Assembly (NCBI RefSeq): GCF_021513135.1
Contig: NZ_CP090981.1
Coordinates: 558,001 to 622,000 of the forward strand
Reading direction: 5' to 3'
Origin: Vibrio sp. SS-MA-C1-2
Lineage (GTDB): Bacteria > Pseudomonadota > Gammaproteobacteria > Enterobacterales > Vibrionaceae
Length of the DNA stretch: 64,000 bases
Made by a program: the position numbers and the translations under genes. Shown piece after piece: positions 14,527 through 23,659 of the stretch (position 1 is its first letter; the number at the start of each line of letters is the position of its first letter). Under the pieces are notes generated by a model, which saw nothing but the letters and a program-made list of their open reading frames with translations, did not search any database and was not told the origin of the DNA.

Positions 14527-14565
14527 CTCTATATTCCTTTATTTTTGTCTCAATTAGAGCGAAAA

Positions 14566-15513
14566 TTATTTATTAGCAGGCTTATTTTCAGGGTAAACGT
14601 AATCTAACCAACCCCATTTATCTTCTGTAGTGCCATTAAATAGGCCAAAATAAGCGGCTTGAACTTCTGTTGTTATTGGTCCACGCTTGCCTGAACCTAC
14701 TTCAATTTTATCAATAGAACGAACCGGCACGATCTCTGCTGCTGTTCCTGTCATAAAGACTTCATCAGCAAGGTAAAGTGCTTCACGAGCAATGTTTTCT
14801 TCACGAACTTCATAACCCATGTCACGAGCCAGAACCATAATTGAGTCACGAGTAATTCCTGGCAAGATTGCACTGGTTGCTGGTGGTGTAAATAGAATGC
14901 CATTCTGAATAACGAAAATATTTTCACCGGCACCCTCTGAAAGATAACCATCAACACTAAGCGCAATACCTTCATCATAACCATGACGACGAGCTTCACC
15001 ACCAACAAGTAGAGATGATAAGTAATTACCACCTGCTTTTGCTGCAGTAGGAATGGTATTGGGTGCGGCACGATTCCAACTTGAGATCATCGCATCAACA
15101 CCGTTTTCTAGTGCTTCATCCCCTAAGTAGGCTCCCCAAGGAAAAGCGGCAATAATCAGTTCCATCGCTGTATTTTCTGGAGGACAAACACCTAAGCCTA
15201 CATTACCAACAAAACCAAGAGGACGAATATAAGCAGATTCTAATTTATTTTGACGAAGGGTTTCACGGGTTGCTTCCATGATCTCTTCTTCAGTATATGG
15301 AATCGGAAAACGATAGATTTTTGCTGAATTTTTTAAACGTTTTGCGTGCTCAGGGTGACGGAAAACGATGGGACCATTTGGAGTGTTATAACAACGAACA
15401 CCTTCAAAAACAGACGTTCCGTAGTGCATTGCATGAGTAAGAACGTGAACATTTGCTTGGTCCCATGGAACCATTTCACCATTAAACCAAATATAATCTG
15501 CTGTCTTTGCCAT
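14566..15513 (-). CDS. ilvE: IlvE, branched-chain amino acid aminotransferase
   Basis: Class IV PLP aminotransferase for the last step of valine, leucine and isoleucine synthesis. The PLP-binding lysine is in PTAAKAGGNYLSSLL (about residue 160), preceded by HYGTSVFEGVRCY and followed by YLSEGAGENIFVI and FMTGTAAEIVPVRSID. 315 residues. It lies 12 bases after ilvM, and 39 bases before ilvD. Confidence 0.98.
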   Translation of the reverse strand: MAKTADYIWFNGEMVPWDQANVHVLTHAMHYGTSVFEGVRCYNTPNGPIVFRHPEHAKRLKNSAKIYRFPIPYTEEEIMEATRETLRQNKLESAYIRPLGFVGNVGLGVCPPENTAMELIIAAFPWGAYLGDEALENGVDAMISSWNRAAPNTIPTAAKAGGNYLSSLLVGGEARRHGYDEGIALSVDGYLSEGAGENIFVIQNGILFTPPATSAILPGITRDSIMVLARDMGYEVREENIAREALYLADEVFMTGTAAEIVPVRSIDKIEVGSGKRGPITTEVQAAYFGLFNGTTEDKWGWLDYVYPENKPANK

Positions 15514-15525
15514 TGTGAATCTTCC

Positions 15526-15771
15526 TTATGCACTATGTAGTGTTGATACGTTTACGTTTGTGATGTCCCAGAGTTTTTCTATTTGATTAGTAATTAAACT
15601 AATTGGACGATCACTCTCTACGATAATTTCAATTGCGGCTATTTTGCTCGCTTGATTCTGTGTTGCCAGAACTTGCTTAATTGCAAATCCTCGGTGACGA
15701 ATAACACGTAAAACACGCTCTAAAAGTACGGGGCGGTCATTAGCCGCAATCTCTAAAATATAACGTTGCAT
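15526..15771 (-). CDS. ilvM: IlvM, acetolactate synthase II small subunit
   Basis: 81-residue ACT-domain subunit that activates the IlvG catalytic chain. The ACT pattern is visible in LEIAANDRPVLLERVLRVIR at the N-terminus. Its ATG overlaps the ilvG stop by one base, indicating translational coupling and a fixed stoichiometry with IlvG. Confidence 0.94.
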   Translation of the reverse strand: MQRYILEIAANDRPVLLERVLRVIRHRGFAIKQVLATQNQASKIAAIEIIVESDRPISLITNQIEKLWDITNVNVSTLHSA

Positions 15772-17417
15772 TATTCATCCTCCAACATGTTCTGATTTGC
15801 GGCACCTGGTGGAACCAGTGGCCATACATTTTCTTCCTCTGAAATCGCGACATGCAGTAAATATGCAGTCTCGCTTGCCAGCATCTCTTTTAATGCGGGT
15901 TCAACTTCTTCTTTTTTGGTGATGGTTTTACCCGGAATATCAAAGGCTGAAGCTAAGGTGACAAAGTCTGGATTATCATCAAGAATTGTCTCACTATGGC
16001 GACCATCAAAGAAGAGTGATTGCCACTGTCTTACCATGCCTAAACGTTGGTTATCAATCAAGACCATTTTAACGGGAACTTGACGCCTTTTTATTGTTCC
16101 AAGCTCTTGAATGTTCATCATAAATGAGCCATCACCAGTAATCAAAATTGATTGATCTTCTGGTCGAGATACTTTTGCACCGATAGCGGCAGGTAGACCG
16201 AAGCCCATGGTGCCAAGTCCTGCGGATGTTAGGTAGTTCTGTGGTGATCGTGGTTGAATATGTTGAGCTGCCCACATCTGATGTTGGCCTACATCAGTAG
16301 AGATAATTGAGTTTTCAGGCATCATATCTGAAAGTTGTTTTAGTAGCAGTGGCGCATAAATTAACTCACCAGGGTGATCATAACGCCACTTAAACTCTTG
16401 ACGAATTTCAGAAACATGTTGTAACCAAGGGGAGATATCATGATTTAGAGAGAGTTGAGGTAAAACCACATTAAGATCACCGCGTAAGCTGGTATTTGCC
16501 GTACGTAGTTTATTAAATTCAGCAGCATCGATATCGATATGGATAACTTTAGCATGTGGAGCAAATTCATCTAATTTGCCTGTGACTCGGTCATCAAAGC
16601 GCGCACCAACAACAATAAGAAGATCGGTTTCTTGTACTGTCAAATTTGCTGCTTTAGTGCCATGCATCCCGATCATGCCTAAATAATAAGGGTCATGACG
16701 CTCAATCGAACCTAAGCCTTTTAATGTACTGACTGATGGCATTGGATTATTAGTCAAGAACTTACGAACGGTATCGGTGGCAAAAGAGAGTTGAACTCCG
16801 CCACCCACATAAAGCACTGGCTTTTGACTTTCAGCTAATAGTTGTTTCGCTTCTTCAATCGATTCAGGGGCTGCAATTGGCTTTGGTACCGGTTCAAACG
16901 TCGGAAGTGTCGTTACTGGAGCTGGAGCAACTTGAACATCTTTAGCGATATCAACAAGGACTGGGCCAGGACGACCTGATTTAGCAACTTCAAACGCTTC
17001 TGCAATCGTCGGTGCTAATTCATCAATATCTGTGACTAGATAATTATGCTTGGTACAAGAGAGGGACATGCCGATAACGTCCATCTCTTGGAACGCATCA
17101 GTACCAATAAGAGGGCCAGCAACTTGTCCTGTAATGGCAACCATAGGTATGGAATCCAGAAGCGCATCAGCAAGACCTGTGACTAAATTGGTGGCGCCAG
17201 GGCCTGATGTTGCTAAACAGACGCCAACGGTTTGACTTGCTCGTGCATAACCAATCGCAGCCATCGCTGCACCTTGTTCGTGGCGGGTAAGAATATGCTC
17301 GATCCCTCCATCATAAAGCGCATCATAAATTGGCATAATTGCGCCGCCAGGATAGCCAAATACAGTAGAAATACCTTCTTCCTGTAGTGCTTTAATTACT
17401 AAATCTGCGCCTCTCAT
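15771..17417 (-). CDS. ilvG: IlvG, acetolactate synthase II large (catalytic) subunit
   Basis: ThDP- and FAD-dependent enzyme for the first common step of branched-chain amino acid synthesis. The catalytic glutamate lies in [17 protein letters not shown] (about residue 47), and the ThDP/Mg motif is [15 protein letters not shown] with the distal asparagine in VLIDNQRLG. 548 residues and intact, in contrast to the well-known frameshifted ilvG of E. coli K-12. First structural gene of the operon, 131 bases downstream of the ilvL leader ORF. Confidence 0.98.
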   Translation of the reverse strand: MRGADLVIKALQEEGISTVFGYPGGAIMPIYDALYDGGIEHILTRHEQGAAMAAIGYARASQTVGVCLATSGPGATNLVTGLADALLDSIPMVAITGQVAGPLIGTDAFQEMDVIGMSLSCTKHNYLVTDIDELAPTIAEAFEVAKSGRPGPVLVDIAKDVQVAPAPVTTLPTFEPVPKPIAAPESIEEAKQLLAESQKPVLYVGGGVQLSFATDTVRKFLTNNPMPSVSTLKGLGSIERHDPYYLGMIGMHGTKAANLTVQETDLLIVVGARFDDRVTGKLDEFAPHAKVIHIDIDAAEFNKLRTANTSLRGDLNVVLPQLSLNHDISPWLQHVSEIRQEFKWRYDHPGELIYAPLLLKQLSDMMPENSIISTDVGQHQMWAAQHIQPRSPQNYLTSAGLGTMGFGLPAAIGAKVSRPEDQSILITGDGSFMMNIQELGTIKRRQVPVKMVLIDNQRLGMVRQWQSLFFDGRHSETILDDNPDFVTLASAFDIPGKTITKKEEVEPALKEMLASETAYLLHVAISEEENVWPLVPPGAANQNMLEDE

Positions 17418-17485
17418 TTTTTACCTCTATATCCTTATCTGGTACTCATTATTTTATTTCATTGTGATGACTCATTTGACCATAC

Positions 17486-17612
17486 AAAAAAACCCCCATT
17501 CTTAGAGTGGGGGTTTTCGCTGTTATTTCTTATTTTCGCACAGCACCCCTATCGCGATGAAATTATCACCACGATGACTCGAATCAGGAGTAGAGCTGTT
17601 TGTGCGAAAATT
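17486..17612 (-). promoter_or_regulatory. ilvG transcription attenuator (pause hairpin, antiterminator, terminator)
   Basis: On the minus strand the terminator is CCCCCACTCT paired with AGAATGGGGG (stem 17493-17513) followed by seven U (17486-17492). Upstream, TTTTCGCACA (within the leader ORF, near 17602-17611) is complementary to TGTGCGAAAA (near 17533-17542), the 1:2 pause/protector stem. A competing antiterminator is plausible from GGGGTGCTG just after the leader stop pairing with CAGC and CCCC on either side of GAAAA. The folding is inferred from complementarity, not computed. Confidence 0.88.
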
Positions 17613-17617
17613 TTCAT
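17549..17617 (-). CDS. ilvL: IlvL, leader peptide of the ilvGMEDA attenuator
   Basis: A 22-codon ORF on the minus strand translates to MKIFAQTALLLIRVIVVIIS followed by SR and a TAG. Eleven of 22 residues are Leu, Ile or Val, in runs LLLI and VIVVII, the signature of a branched-chain attenuator leader. It lies directly upstream of the attenuator hairpin and ilvG. The sequence differs from the E. coli leader but shares its logic: ribosome stalling at these codons when charged tRNA is scarce favours the antiterminator. Confidence 0.93.
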   Translation of the reverse strand: MKIFAQTALLLIRVIVVIISSR

Positions 17618-17939
17618 ATTAATCCGTCAAAATTATGTAAATCAACTGTATAACATTAGTGGTAACACAGAGTTGGCTCCCATGACAAGGAAAAAAAACT
17701 TTTTATTGGTTTTTTTTTATGCATGATTAATGAGGTTTTAGCTATAAATTAAATGATAACAGTGTGTTGCAGTTGTTTTTTATTGTGGGTTTATCGTTGG
17801 TGATTTTTATTGTATTTGAAGTTGAAAAATAATATTTATAACAATTATGAATAGATTGTGAATCATTAATGAGAAAAAGTAGACGTTATTGGTGAGAGTT
17901 AGCTGTTTCTATTACTTTACTGCTTTTCTGGGAGGATAA
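17618..17939. promoter_or_regulatory. Divergent intergenic region between ilvL and comM
   Basis: About 320 AT-rich bases that must hold the ilv promoter (minus strand) and the comM promoter (plus strand). I cannot assign a convincing -35/-10 pair to either. The comM ribosome-binding site GGGAGG is at 17930-17935. Nothing else is recognisable. Confidence 0.5.
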
Positions 17940-19480
17940 ATGTCATTAGCGATTGTTTATAGCCGAGCCTGTGTGGGGGTGGAGGCACCAATGGTTACAG
18001 TGGAAGTTCATCTAAGTAATGGGATGCCAGCTTTTAATTTAGTTGGACTGCCTGAAACTACCGTCAAAGAAGCGAGAGATCGTGTTCGTAGTGCGATCGT
18101 TAATTCAAATTTTGAGTTTCCATCGAAAAGGATCACCGTCAACCTTGCCCCTGCCGACCTACCCAAAGAGGGAGGACGTTTTGATCTTCCTATCGCGTTA
18201 GGGATATTAGCAGCCTCAGGACAACTGCCAACATCTCGATTAGTTCATCATGAGTTTATCGGTGAGTTAGCGCTTTCTGGGGAGGTACGCTGGATTAAAG
18301 GAGTATTGCCTGCTGCGATGGCTGCAAAACAAGTCAAGCGCTGTTTAATTGTTCCTGATGATAATCGAGCTCAAGCTGCTTTAGTGGCAAAAGATAACCA
18401 TAAGTCGACCTCTAATCTGATTAGTGTTGCGGCTTATCTTGCTGGACAGGGGGAATTACAGTTGGTTGAGTCTTCCCATGTGGGTATTGTCTCTAGCCAA
18501 TCTAATAATAAGAATAATAATAAAGATATGCAGGATATTATTGGCCAGCAACAAGGAAAACGAGCAATAGAGATTGCCGCAGCGGGTGGACATAACTTAT
18601 TGTTGATTGGTCCACCAGGAACGGGAAAAACCATGTTAGCGTCTCGATTGATCGACCTTCTTCCTGATATGAGTAAAAAAGAGGCGTTAGAAACTGCAGC
18701 GGTGACCTCATTAACCGATAGCCAACTCGATATTAATAATTGGCGACAACGACCTTTTCGTACCCCTCACCACTCAAGCTCTATGGCGGCATTAGTTGGA
18801 GGTGGGTCTATTCCTCGCCCAGGAGAAATCTCATTAGCACATAATGGGATTCTGTTTTTGGATGAGATGGTTGAATTTGAACGTAAAGTATTAGATTCAT
18901 TAAGAGAGCCATTAGAGTCTGGTGAGATTGTTATTTCCCGAGCCAATGGTAAAACCCGTTTTCCTGCTCGATTTCAATTGATTGGTGCATTAAACCCATC
19001 ACCAACAGGGTTCTACGAAGGTAATGCGACTCGAACCAACCCTCAAGCTATTTTACGTTATTTAAGTCGGTTATCTGGTCCGTTATTGGATCGGTTTGAT
19101 CTCTCTGTTGAAATTCCATTATTACCGAAAGGGGTGTTAGCAAAAGGGGGAGTGGTGAGCAACAGAGCGAAAGTAGTGCTGATATTGCGACTCGAGTTAG
19201 TCAAGCTCGGGAAAAAATGTTAACAAGAAATGGAAAAATTAATGCTCACCTTTCAGTACAAGAATTGAATAAACTTGCTCTATTAACCGAAGATAATGCG
19301 ATATTTTTAGAGTCGGCAATTCATCAATTAGGACTCTCTGTTCGTGCCTATCATCGCATTATTAAAGTGGCTTTAACTATTATTGATCTTGCGGGAGAGG
19401 AGGTGATAGAAAAGCGTCATTTAGCCGAGGCTTTAGGATATCGAGCGATGGATCGATTATTAAAACAGTTAACCTTATAA
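17940..19480 (+). pseudogene. comM: comM, Mg-chelatase-like AAA+ branch-migration helicase for transformation, frameshifted
   Basis: ComM is a hexameric helicase that aids integration of DNA during natural transformation in vibrios. Frame 1 (17940-19223) carries the N-terminal Lon-like domain (ARACVGVEAPMVTVEVHLSN), Walker A LLIGPPGTGKTMLASRL and Walker B NGILFLDEMVEFERKVLD. After LLPKGVLAKG it runs into non-family sequence and stops. The next frame continues the family sequence (EQQSESSADIATRVSQAREK then the C-terminal LSIRAYHRI-like segment ending at 19480). The switch falls at a five-G run, 19146-19150; one extra G would restore a protein of about 512 residues. Either a real disruption or a homopolymer sequencing error. 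The internal ATG at 19217 is not a separate gene start. Confidence 0.9.
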
Positions 19481-19550
19481 CGGATATTTATACGGAAAAA
19501 GTCGATTTTATTTTTGTAATGAGTTGAAAATATTATCTATATAATCATAG

Positions 19551-19579
19551 AAAAAGGAGCCTGTTGTGGCTCCTTTTTT
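19551..19579. terminator. Bidirectional terminator between comM and dsbA
   Basis: AAAAAGGAGCC (19551-19561) pairs with GGCTCCTTTTT around a 6-base loop, with A- and T-runs on the two sides. It lies between the converging comM and dsbA genes. Confidence 0.92.
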
Positions 19580-19603
19580 ATGTTTTTTTCTTTTATATTT
19601 GGA

Positions 19604-20206
19604 CTACAGCGTTAATAGGTAATTAACGAGGTCAAAATATTCTGCTGTTGATTTGATGTTGTTTGTCACAACAAGGTATTTGTTATTAACAACAATAGCT
19701 GGAACACCCGTTAAACCTGCATCCTGGAAGCTTTTATCAAAACGTTTAACCATTGAGCTAACCATGAAACTATTGTAAGCACCATCAAACTCTTCACCTG
19801 TAACACCGTTATCGATAAACAGTTGGCGAACGTCTGCATCATTGCGTGGTGGTTGACGTAGATCTTGAATACGATGGAATAATATTGGTGTCATTTTGCT
19901 ATCAACATCAAGAACAACGCTGGTTGCGTATGCTTTGCTGATCATTGGAGCTAGTGCGCCACCCATGAATGAAACATGGTTTTTATTAAACTTAGTATTT
20001 TCTGGAAGTGTTTTTTTCAGCTCGCCAATGATCGGTTCAAATGATTTACAGTGAGGGCAAAATAGTGAAAAGTATTCAGTAACTTGAGATGTTTCAGACT
20101 TTGGTGTACTTAACACTTTATAGTAGTCACCTTCAGAGAACTTTGCTGCTTGCACAGAAAGTGAGAATATTAAGGTACTGGCTAAAATAAGTAGTTTCTT
20201 TAACAT
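19604..20206 (-). CDS. dsbA: DsbA, periplasmic thiol:disulfide oxidoreductase
   Basis: Introduces disulfide bonds into secreted proteins. A signal peptide is visible (KKLLILASTLIFSLSVQAA, cleavage after about residue 20). The active site is CPHC in FSLFCPHCKSF (about residues 50-53) and the cis-proline loop is TGVPAIVVN. 200 residues, typical of vibrio DsbA/TcpG. It lies 33 bases downstream of srkA, the same two-gene arrangement as in E. coli. Confidence 0.97.
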   Translation of the reverse strand: MLKKLLILASTLIFSLSVQAAKFSEGDYYKVLSTPKSETSQVTEYFSLFCPHCKSFEPIIGELKKTLPENTKFNKNHVSFMGGALAPMISKAYATSVVLDVDSKMTPILFHRIQDLRQPPRNDADVRQLFIDNGVTGEEFDGAYNSFMVSSMVKRFDKSFQDAGLTGVPAIVVNNKYLVVTNNIKSTAEYFDLVNYLLTL

Positions 20207-20239
20207 TGAATGTATAGCTCCATTATTATCAATAAATAA

Positions 20240-21226
20240 TTACCATTGAGGTGTTAATTGTAGTGGGGGTTCTGCAATTGCAGAGAGTTGCTCTTTAATT
20301 GCAAGAACTTGACCTTCCCAGTACTTTGGGTCTGCAAACCAAGGGAATGCCATTGGAAATGCAGGGTCTTGCCAGCGACGAGCAAGCCACGCCATATAAT
20401 ATACCATTCTAAGACCACGTAAAGGTTCGATAAGTTTCAACTCTTGATGATTAAAGTTACAAAATTCTTCATAGCCTTCGAGTAAAGTCTCCATTTGTAA
20501 CATCTTATCTCCTCTGTCGCCATTTAATAGCATCCAGAGATCTTGTACTGCCGGGCCATTTCTGGCGTCATCAAGATCGACAAAGAAGGGGCCATCGCGC
20601 CATAGAATATTACTTGGATGGCAATCTCCATGTAGGCGCATATGATTAATTTCACTCGGCCATTGCTGTACTATCTCTTTAATCAGTAGATCAAGATCGT
20701 TAAAAAAGGCATTTTCGATATGTGATGGAATGAAGTTTGAGTTTTCCAGTATTTTACGCGGTTGATAGAGGTATTCATCTAAACTCATGGTGGGACGATG
20801 AATAAATGGCTGTTGTTTTGCCACGCTATGAATTCGCCCCATATAGCGGCCAACCCACTCTAAGTGATCCAGATTATCCACTTCAAATTGTCTTCCCCCC
20901 ATACTCGGAAATAGGGCGAATTTATAACCTTGATGATTGAATAGAGTACTCCCTTCTATTGAAATTGGTGCGGCAACAGGGATTTCATGATCGGCGAGTT
21001 GTTGGGTGAACTGATGCTCTTCAATAATCTGTTCAGAAGACCAACGCTGTGGACGGTAGAATTTGGTAACATAACGTTGCCCATCCTCAGCAGTAAATTG
21101 ATAAACGCGATTTTCATAACTATTTAATGCTAGTAGCCCTGATTCGGCACGAACACCGACACTTTCAAGTGCAAACCATAATGCGTCAGGTGTTAAATTA
21201 GTAAAGCTAAAGTCTTGTTGGCTCAT
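20240..21226 (-). CDS. srkA: SrkA (YihE), stress response Ser/Thr kinase of the APH/choline kinase fold
   Basis: A bacterial kinase that in E. coli counters stress-induced death. The phosphotransferase catalytic loop is visible in HMRLHGDCHPSNILW (about residues 195-209) with the metal-binding aspartate in FFVDLDDARNGP. The N-terminal lobe has YVTKFYRP with a likely ATP-contacting lysine. 328 residues. Upstream of and co-directional with dsbA; joint transcription is likely. Confidence 0.94.
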   Translation of the reverse strand: MSQQDFSFTNLTPDALWFALESVGVRAESGLLALNSYENRVYQFTAEDGQRYVTKFYRPQRWSSEQIIEEHQFTQQLADHEIPVAAPISIEGSTLFNHQGYKFALFPSMGGRQFEVDNLDHLEWVGRYMGRIHSVAKQQPFIHRPTMSLDEYLYQPRKILENSNFIPSHIENAFFNDLDLLIKEIVQQWPSEINHMRLHGDCHPSNILWRDGPFFVDLDDARNGPAVQDLWMLLNGDRGDKMLQMETLLEGYEEFCNFNHQELKLIEPLRGLRMVYYMAWLARRWQDPAFPMAFPWFADPKYWEGQVLAIKEQLSAIAEPPLQLTPQW

Positions 21227-21306
21227 CGTTATTACTTCACTTTATTGAATATTTTTATACAGTATACAAGCAGAAAAATGTCTGTGGTAAAAAAAATCTT
21301 CTCTAT

Positions 21307-21341
21307 AAAAAAAAGAGCCAAAGCACGGGCTTTGACTCTTG
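21307..21341 (-). terminator. Terminator downstream of ccoG
   Basis: Imperfect stem of AAGAGCCAAAG (21313-21323) with CTTTGACTCTT, containing one G:T pair. The A-run at 21307-21314 becomes a U-run on the minus strand, so it terminates ccoG transcription before the srkA promoter. Confidence 0.8.
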
Positions 21342-21363
21342 AATTGATGAACGTTGTTTGACG

Positions 21364-22761
21364 TTATAATTGCTTAATGAAGCGGCTCTCTGTCATTAGT
21401 TGTTCATCACCATTAGATAGGCTGAACTGAATTATCGTGACGGGTTGTTTTAAGTCACGGGGTTCAACGCCAATACTAATAGGAAGTGAGAATACTTCAC
21501 CAGCTCGTAGATCGACTTTTTTCTCGCCATACCATTGATACTCAGGGAGTCCTGTTATTGATAGTTCAAAGGTTTGAGGGTGCTGTGTTTTATTGAGTAG
21601 TTTTAATGTATAGCTGTTTTCCACTAAACCTTGGCTATTCTGTTGTGATAACTGATTTCTATCTCGAATCACATCTAATCCCATTGGCTCAATAGTCAAT
21701 AGATGTGAGATAAAGAGTCCTGCCATTAGTATTAATATTGCGCCATAACCTAATAATTTTGGTCTTAATACTTTTGTTTCGATACCAAGTAGACGATGTT
21801 CTGTGGTGTAGTTTATTAACCCTTTTTTGTAGTTCATCCGCTGCATAGTGGTATCACAAGCATCAATACAAGCACCACAGTTGATACATTCATATTGAAG
21901 TCCATCTCGAATATCGATACCAGTTGGACAGACTTGAACACAGAGATCACAGTCAATACAGTCCCCCAATCCTAAAGTTTCAGGATCGGTTTTTCTTGAT
22001 CTTGGGCCTCTACTTTCACCACGTTTCGCATCATAACCAACAATAAAGGTGTCTTGATCAAACATTGCAGATTGGAAGCGAGCATAAGGACACATATGGG
22101 TACAGACAATCGAACGCATCCAACCTGCATTGAAATAAGTACAAGCAGCAAAAAATAGGATCCAAAATGTCGGCCAGAATGTGCTATTTAAGGTGATAAA
22201 ATCGGTGATAAGTTGTTTAACAGGTATAAAGTAACCCACAAAGGTAAGCCCTGTTATTAACGCGACAAAAATCCATGCTAAATGTTTTAATAACTTTTTC
22301 TGTAGTATTGAGCCCGTTAACGGCAGTTGATCCTGTTTCTTTCTTTTATTGGCCGCGCCCTCTATTTTTTCTTCAAACCAGATATAGATAAAGGTCCAGA
22401 CAGTTTGTGGACACATATAACCACACCAAACACGTCCTAAGAAGGTGGTTATAAAAAACAGTGCAAAAGCGGCAATCATAAACAGTAATGCAAGCAAAGT
22501 GAGATCTTGCGGCCATAGAGTCACGCTAAAAAAATTAAACTTTTGACCGCCAATATCTAATAAGATCGCCTGTCTATCCCCATAGTTAATCCAAGGGATA
22601 AGTAAAAAAAGCAACATAAAGAACCAGCCGACTTTTTTTCTTAATTGCTGGTATATCCCTTTCGATGCGCGAACATAGATGTGGTTACTTGAAGAGTGAT
22701 GACTCTTTGGGGATTTTGACTCTTCAGTAATATCTTTAATTTTAATCCGTTCTTTGCTCAT
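21364..22761 (-). CDS. ccoG: CcoG (RdxA/FixG), polyferredoxin for cbb3 oxidase copper centre assembly
   Basis: Membrane iron-sulfur protein implicated as a cupric reductase in cytochrome cbb3 oxidase biogenesis. Several hydrophobic segments occupy residues about 40-210. The characteristic GRVWCGYMCPQTVW motif and two 4Fe-4S clusters (CIDCDLCVQVCP and CINCGACIDACD) are present. An Ig-like C-terminal domain follows one further membrane helix. 465 residues. No ccoNOPQ genes are near, so it stands apart from the oxidase operon. Terminated at 21307-21341. Confidence 0.94.
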   Translation of the reverse strand: MSKERIKIKDITEESKSPKSHHSSSNHIYVRASKGIYQQLRKKVGWFFMLLFLLIPWINYGDRQAILLDIGGQKFNFFSVTLWPQDLTLLALLFMIAAFALFFITTFLGRVWCGYMCPQTVWTFIYIWFEEKIEGAANKRKKQDQLPLTGSILQKKLLKHLAWIFVALITGLTFVGYFIPVKQLITDFITLNSTFWPTFWILFFAACTYFNAGWMRSIVCTHMCPYARFQSAMFDQDTFIVGYDAKRGESRGPRSRKTDPETLGLGDCIDCDLCVQVCPTGIDIRDGLQYECINCGACIDACDTTMQRMNYKKGLINYTTEHRLLGIETKVLRPKLLGYGAILILMAGLFISHLLTIEPMGLDVIRDRNQLSQQNSQGLVENSYTLKLLNKTQHPQTFELSITGLPEYQWYGEKKVDLRAGEVFSLPISIGVEPRDLKQPVTIIQFSLSNGDEQLMTESRFIKQL

Positions 22762-22930
22762 AACATCCCTTGTAATGACAAAAAGTGGTATTGACTCTTT
22801 GTCTAACTGACTTGTTGTTTTAATGTAATAAATCGGTTCGATTATACATTATTTGTTAATTATTATGATGCGAGCGGTGTGGTATTTTTTGAACTATTTT
22901 GCTGGATTTTAGAAGGGTCTTAGTTGTTTA

Positions 22931-23057
22931 TATACTCAAAGTAGTTGGAGTTGCTAGTCGGCGGCAAGTGAATGAGGCCTCATGAGTATAGGTGTACTCT
23001 ATGATTGGGGCGAATGAGCGTAGCCAACAACCGAGCAATTTCAAGTAAGCATGATAT
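22931..23057 (-). repeat. ERIC-like intergenic repeat, full length (127 bp)
   Basis: Begins TATACTCAAAGTAGTTGGAG and ends in the complementary TCAAGTAAGCATGATATA, with the central palindrome CATGAGTATAGG / GTACTCTATG and GGGGCGAATGAGCG. It matches the other copies in this window and has the ERIC/IRU length, terminal inverted repeat and intergenic location. Reverse orientation relative to most other copies. Confidence 0.8.
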
Positions 23058-23087
23058 AGAGCTCTTATTAGAACAAGAGCTCTCTAT
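23056..23087 (-). terminator. Inverted repeat after yihD, probable terminator
   Basis: AGAGCTCTT (23058-23066) pairs perfectly with AAGAGCTCT (23075-23083) around an 8-base loop. It abuts the ERIC-like element. There is only a poor U-run on the minus strand, so termination is inferred. Confidence 0.5.
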
Positions 23088-23111
23088 AATCTGAATCAGG
23101 TGATGTCAGGG

Positions 23112-23381
23112 TTACTCAGTGATAATACCGCGAGCCTTAAGAATCGCCGTTTTAAAGTCATCTTCTTGATCTTTTGCTAGCCCTGGAATCATCTCATCTT
23201 TTTGGCTATTTCTCATTTTTAGATGATAGATTAAAACATCATCGGTTAACTCTTCTAATGGGCCTTCATATTTCGCTTCTTCAGCCAACTTAACTAAAAA
23301 TTGAATAAGGTTAAGATCTGAATCTTTTTGCCACTCAGGGTGGATTAATTCGATTAACTCATTAACGCGATGACACTTCAT
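23112..23381 (-). CDS. yihD: YihD family protein (DUF1040)
   Basis: 89-residue protein of unknown function, conserved next to srkA-dsbA in enterobacteria. The family sequence is clear: [19 protein letters not shown] at the N-terminus, [13 protein letters not shown] in the middle, and [16 protein letters not shown] at the end. I chose the ATG at 23381 because it matches the family start and has AAGGA at 9 bases upstream; a longer in-frame ORF to 23471 adds 30 non-family residues. No signal or membrane segment. Confidence 0.92.
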   Translation of the reverse strand: MKCHRVNELIELIHPEWQKDSDLNLIQFLVKLAEEAKYEGPLEELTDDVLIYHLKMRNSQKDEMIPGLAKDQEDDFKTAILKARGIITE

Positions 23382-23659
23382 TGGGAAAATCCTTATTGGT
23401 TTATCTCCCTGCAATAATAAAGGGATTAGATTAGGTGAGCAATGATAATTTGCGACGAGAAAAACGAACAAGGGTTCATAATTGATACAGATTTTTATTA
23501 GTTAATCCGAGCTATAGCACAACAGCAAAAAAACTTAATCTAACTTAATTGTTACTTTCTGCTTTTTTGAGTTAAAGAAGTAATCAAGAAAGGTATATCG
23601 ATATAGTTTTCAGGTAAGAGAACTATACCCATGAGTGATTTAGAACAATTGAGGATATT

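Larger units (their letters stand above)
22762..23111. other. Intergenic region between ccoG and yihD
   Basis: 350 bases containing the ccoG upstream region, a full-length ERIC-like element (22931-23057) and an inverted repeat that probably ends yihD transcription (23058-23083). No coding sequence is recognisable. Confidence 0.6.

Noticed and set aside
19217-19480. An independent 87-residue gene after comM
   Set aside because: Its sequence is the ComM C-terminus, and family sequence extends upstream of its ATG in the same frame.
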